From contig NW_004797355.1 in the NCBI RefSeq assembly GCF_000002075.1, positions 1,444,504-1,508,503 of the forward strand: a stretch of DNA of 64,000 nt. The letters are read 5' to 3'. Position numbers and translations under genes: made by a program. This document shows positions 59,981 through 64,000 of the stretch, piece by piece. The notes under the pieces are model-generated. The model saw only the letters and a list, made by a program, of their open reading frames with translations, was not told the DNA's origin and ran no database searches. Numbering within the stretch: position 1 is the stretch's first letter; every line of letters starts with the position of its first letter. This stretch comes from Aplysia californica. Taxonomy: Eukaryota; Mollusca; Gastropoda; Aplysiida; Aplysiidae.

Positions 59981-61187
59981 TCATTTTCCACCAGTGTATT
60001 TCTCAACTGTCAGCTTATCTGTTGTTGACTGTCGGTTTGGATCTGGAAGCTTCAGTTCAAATCCTGAACCTGGAAACAAACAAAATAAACTTCTTTACAA
60101 GGCATAAACTAGATAAATAAATAAATACAGAATAGCATTTGCAGAGCACATATCCCTGCTCAACAGAAAGCTCTGTGCACTTTACAATCTATATTATTAC
60201 CGAGGCAGACCTAAGAACTCGCATAAACGTTCTCGACTTCCTGGAAAGTTTATCAAGCACTCAAGCAGCAACAAACTGACAAACCAGGTCCCATTCCCAC
60301 TTATGTGAAGTGAGGATAATTTGTGTAAGGTGCCTTTCCCAAGGACACAACATTGGGCCCTTTGAGGGGTTCAAACCCATGACTTTTCTGTGGTGAACCC
60401 AACAGCCGAATCACTCGACCACTGATGCCACAACATAAAGACAATATCTTCCATGATGAAAAATTCATCGGGAAATCTTACTTCTAAAACATGGCTGTTC
60501 CGTTTCACTTTCAAAGAAACGCACTTAAATCTCCCCCATATTTGCACATATGTCACGGCGTCACTTTTCGCCCGATTCTGTTAACTTTAGTTAGCGTGAC
60601 TGAGCAGCCCGCCGGGGCTCCCCAGCTCGGAGTCACAGGGTTAATGAGCCCTGAAGCGACTTTGCCGGTGTTGGTTAGGAAGTTCGCATTTTTAACTATG
60701 AGTACAGTTTTTAATGCAGGATCTAGTCATGCTGTCAGATTTTTAATATCTATCCTACTTTTTGAGTTGTAAAGACATTAACACGTTAAAAAAAGTGGTG
60801 TTCTTTACAGATTTACAAAGATTATCAGTCATATCTTCTCCCAAAGTCATGATATTTGAATGAAACTTGGCAACGTAAAAGATTCCTCCTTGCTAAGCAA
60901 TGCACTGGATCAATTTGTCACAAAAATTTAAGTAGAGAGCTGGATTTATTAGTCTAATAAATCCATTTCACTATTAGTAAAAGCATGCACACTTTGTAAT
61001 AGTAAATAAGACCGTCTCCGTATATATCCATCGTTGGACAGCGTCCTATTGTGTGGTAGATTAAGATGCGTTTAGATAATATTATTATAGTTTACAAGTC
61101 CTGGGAATATTTCGCATGTGTAGGCTACAACTCATACATGTATTATAAATGTAACAGATATTTACACCCCCCCCCCCTTTCTCTTTT

Positions 61188-61234
<47 letters not shown>

Positions 61235-62072
61235 CATGCACACGCGCGCAATGAATAAATGAGACTATCTTCCCAGACTGGACTAAATAAGTACCATACT
61301 CTTTAAAAACAATCTTAATGCCTCACTTTTCCAAACAGAGCAAACAGGACGAGTCCAAGTGTGTGCTTTCCAAAGAGGGGGGAATAGGCTTTCATAACGC
61401 AAACACAATGTCATAGCACTTCTTAGATGTTTGCTTTTCTGTTTCTATTCTTCTCTCATGCAATTAAGCAAATAAAAATGACCACCTCTATCTTATTGTG
61501 ACTAAAATGCAACACAAATGCAAGTTATCAAGGCCCCCGTTTAGTTTTCAAGTATCCTTCCCCCCCTTTCCGGTTCACATAAGCGGGGCCTCGTTCGTAG
61601 CGACCGATGGCTGATGACATCACTCAGTGGAAATTTCTCAGCCGCCGGTTGTTCACCCAGCACGCGCAAATGGAAATGCCGCTTTTCCCTTAGTTACTCC
61701 CACATTTTTAAAGATTACGCCAAAACCGCTAAACACAGAAGCACGAAATTTTAAGGGAATAAAGAAAAATGGTGTACAACATATCAGTCAGTTTGACAAA
61801 TCACAGCTCAGAAAAATCTTCAAAGCGCACCAAATCAACCACTTTCGCAAAAGTTTTCGACTGCTTCTAGGATGGGTACAATGTTGTCAAACTGCATACT
61901 ACGAGATTGACCTCTTTTCTGATTGGCTGCCAAGTTTCATTCATATCCATTCACGAGAAGCGGCATGAGAGCGAGTTGAGACAACAACCTTTGGGTTAGT
62001 TCGTCCCAAGAAACACCCCTGCGGCGGGGGCCAAAAATCGGCAGAACAAAACGCGCTCGGTGGGTATTGCTC

Positions 62073-62106
<34 letters not shown>

Positions 62107-62918
62107 ATACACACGACTTCAGTGAAAATGCTGATAGTAAAAACATACCTCTTTGATTCAGATTGCGCAGGTCTGACATTTCATGTTTCAGACGAAGCCG
62201 TAGGATGAATTGCATCAGGTCATGTCTTAAAGAAAATAAAAAAACAAAAAAACCAATAAACACATACTCATATGATAGGTACAAACCAGACTTCTCCATT
62301 TACACAGCATTTACCGAATCATCCATTGTTTCATACAAGACAATAAATAAATTATAATAATAAATAATAAAACTCTGCAATGAAAAAAATGTCGTCTGAA
62401 AAAAGAAAGACTTCAAGGAAGCAACTCCTCCCTAGTTTTCTTTAATTGCCAATATCTAGTACATAAGTGTTAGTACCCATTTTCTGTTTCACATCAGATG
62501 CGTTTTTATGACTCTCAACAGTTTCCCTGAGATCAAAACCGAGTCTTTCAGAAAAATAAAAGCCTGATAAGATATAAGATAAGAGATAAGATACATCTTT
62601 ATTGTCCAGATCCTGGCACATTGGTTTGGTGTTCCACCACGTGTACACACACACACACACCCACACACACACACACACACATGCACACACGTGCACACAC
62701 ATGCACACACAAGTAGGCTTACAATCACAAGCATAATATAAATGAGCAGCAATATAAACAACATAAACAATGAAGGCTGTAACAAAGCTGCTTGTGCAAA
62801 ATTTTAAGAAACTTGAATACATTCGTTAAGAAAAAAATTAATCATAATTACCTGTGAGTTGCATCAAGTATTCCAATCTTTTCCAACTTGATGTCGGTCA
62901 TCCTAATCAATGTGCGGC
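59981..62918 (-). CDS. SAM-domain adaptor, SAMD10/12-Aveugle type (3' three exons)
   Basis: Minus-strand exons 62918-62852, 62225-62149 and 60069-59981, with GT/AG sites and phases that agree. They read (G)RTLIRMTDIKLEKIGI then LDATHRHDLMQFILRLRLKH, EMSDLRNLNQR, and a short tail ending EKYTGGK and a stop at 59981. The GRTLIRMTDIKLEKIGI segment is the second half of a SAM domain, and the helix QFILRLRLKHEMSDLRNL matches the extended last helix of SAMD12/SAMD10 and fly Aveugle (Hyphen). Aveugle bridges CNK and KSR in Ras-Raf signalling through SAM-SAM contacts; the same role here is inference. The first half of the SAM domain and the start codon lie beyond the right edge, so the gene is partial in this window. 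Confidence 0.85.
60106..60432 (-). repeat. Full tRNA-derived SINE (SAM gene intron)
   Basis: On the minus strand: A box TGGTCGAGTGATTCGG, B box GGGTTTGAACCCC, GTGTCCTTGGGAAAGGCACC, then a 3' part with GTAAAGTGCACAGAGC and GCTATTCTGTATTTATTTAT. Head, body and tail are all present (about 327 bp). Confidence 0.8.
60440..62050. other. Intron of the SAM gene with simple repeats
   Basis: No exon seen. A (CT)n(CA)n repeat lies at about 61180-61240 and a C-run at 61169. Confidence 0.45.
62072..62112. repeat. (TA)n microsatellite
   Basis: TA repeat ending 36 bp from the donor side of the 62149 exon, within the intron. Confidence 0.9.
62563..62712. repeat. GATAAGATA tract and (CA)n repeat
   Basis: GATAAGATATAAGATAAGAG then ATACATCTTTATTGTCC, typical of a LINE/SINE 3' end, followed by a CA-rich tract at about 62645-62712. 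Lies in a SAM gene intron. Confidence 0.75.
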
Positions 62919-62969
62919 CTGTTATAAAAAAAAAAGTGTTTAACCTAGATTTGTTCTTTTTTTTCTTTT

Positions 62970-63480
62970 GGTAAGTGTTTTACGTCGCTTGCAACTGCAT
63001 AAGGTCATATGAGCGCACGGGACACATTAAACTTTTTCAGTTGGTAGGAAATTTCGAATTTTGCTCGGGTGGTGGGCGAAGCCTACTCTTATCGATTTTA
63101 GATCATCAAGGGATCTTTATAGAGCGCAACTTGCACACGAGCCCTCCAAGATTTTTCTCCCTTGTCCGAGAAGACTAGGTGTAGATCTTTCCTACCAGAA
63201 AATCTGGGGTGTGGCTGAAAGACAGCAGTAAGAAGGAGCCAAGGAGTAACAGTAGAAAGGCTGTAGAAAGAGTCACGAGCCCAAAGGAGGGGGCAAAGGA
63301 GGGGGGGGGGGGGGGGCAGAAAGAGGAGACAACAGCAGATGACAGAACATTGCTAGAGAGCAGGAAAGGAGGAGAAAGGAAACAATTATAGGGAAAAAAA
63401 AGTTTTGGTCGCTACCCGGATTTCAAATCCGAGACCTTTGAATGAGAGGCCAAAACCTTAACCTCTAGGCCACGAGAGCC
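62970..63480 (-). repeat. Full-length tRNA-derived SINE, second copy
   Basis: Inverse of the element at 27435-27946: tRNA-like head at the right (GGCTCTCGTGGCCTAGAGGT on the minus strand, at 63480), a run of 18 G at 63301-63318, and the shared domain at the left (GTAAGTGTTTTACGTCGCTT). The body contains the same accidental open frame as copy 1. Confidence 0.88.
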
Positions 63481-64000
63481 ACCAAGATTTGTTCACTTCA
63501 AAAGACCTTGTATCATAATCCAATTAATGCATGCACTGAGTATTAAGAGAACACCTACAATCCAAACCAGCAAAGGACAGCAACTGAAAATGGATCTTAA
63601 CTAAAGCACTATAAAAATCCAAAGCACATCTGAGTTAAAAGAACATATTTAAAAGGTGCAAGAACAGTGATCATAATCAATAATATTGAAGTTGAGGAAC
63701 TATAGGTGTCATTTTTATATACACCACTGGCTTAAGTAAATGAAGAGTATATATATCTCCGCTGATGACACACATCATTTCTATGGCCCAAAGGCCACAA
63801 ACTACTAGCTGTCTTTGTCTCCATTTCTGCCCAATGCTCCGTGCACTAAAATGCAACATCCAGCCAAAGGATATTTAAGTTTAATACAGTTTTTAAAAGT
63901 AGACCTGGAAACAACTGCAGCCTTTGTAATAGAGATAGAGACTCGTGCACGCCAAATTTATTTCAACAATACAATAATGAAAACAGTTTATCATCTTTAC
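63481..64000. other. Right edge, nothing recognised
   Basis: No exon of the SAM gene was found here, so its upstream exons are probably beyond the window. Confidence 0.4.

Noticed and set aside
27456-63391. A similar open frame (MWLKDSSKKEPRS) at 27456-27698 and 63209-63391
   Set aside because: Both lie inside copies of the same SINE; the similarity is repeat identity, not a gene family.

Overview
This is animal (metazoan) nuclear DNA, most likely from a lophotrochozoan and probably a marine gastropod mollusc. The reasons are three spliced or intact host genes with clear animal homology, long introns, very dense microsatellites, several tRNA-headed SINE families sharing a 3' domain, and the high frequency of AGATCTAGATCT and TAGGCCTA words. 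The organism call is an inference. No species-diagnostic locus is present.

Host genes, left to right. (1) BLCAP, minus strand, 8872-9135: a complete intronless 87-codon coding exon. (2) A class IV-like (SIRT6/7-type) sirtuin, plus strand: six exons with canonical GT/AG sites whose phases all agree (28840-39313, 377 codons). An upstream exon at 24168-24488 encodes a Cys/His zinc-finger-like module and may be its true first exon. (3) The C-terminal three coding exons of a SAM-domain adaptor of the SAMD10/12-Aveugle type, minus strand (59981-62918), whose 5' part lies beyond the right edge.

Much of the rest is mobile DNA. 0.3-3.4 kb is a large palindrome interrupted by a hAT-like element. 9.8-11.5 kb has a foldback element and a second hAT-like element. 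11.7-16.9 kb is a minus-strand I-like LINE with a TAA-flanked (Harbinger-like) element inserted in ORF1. 17.0-21.5 kb is a run of two Mutator-like elements with 8-9 bp target duplications and a TTAA-flanked piggyBac-like element, carrying short relics of one N-terminal domain; one relic contains an in-frame 45-bp minisatellite. The sirtuin introns hold LINE tails, two TTAA-flanked elements, a TAA-flanked MITE, a sequence gap and a 0.65-kb GA-rich satellite. 40.9-42.5 kb is a TIR element. 46.7-47.7 kb is a LINE fragment. 51.8-56.0 kb is a decayed Helitron Rep-helicase gene.

No retroviral, LTR or Polinton-type element, CRISPR array, rRNA or free-standing tRNA was recognised. Two assembly gaps (14852-15140 and 32770-33354) hide sequence. 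The host genes are unrelated in function: BLCAP is a small membrane protein, the sirtuin an NAD-dependent deacylase, and the SAM protein a signalling adaptor.
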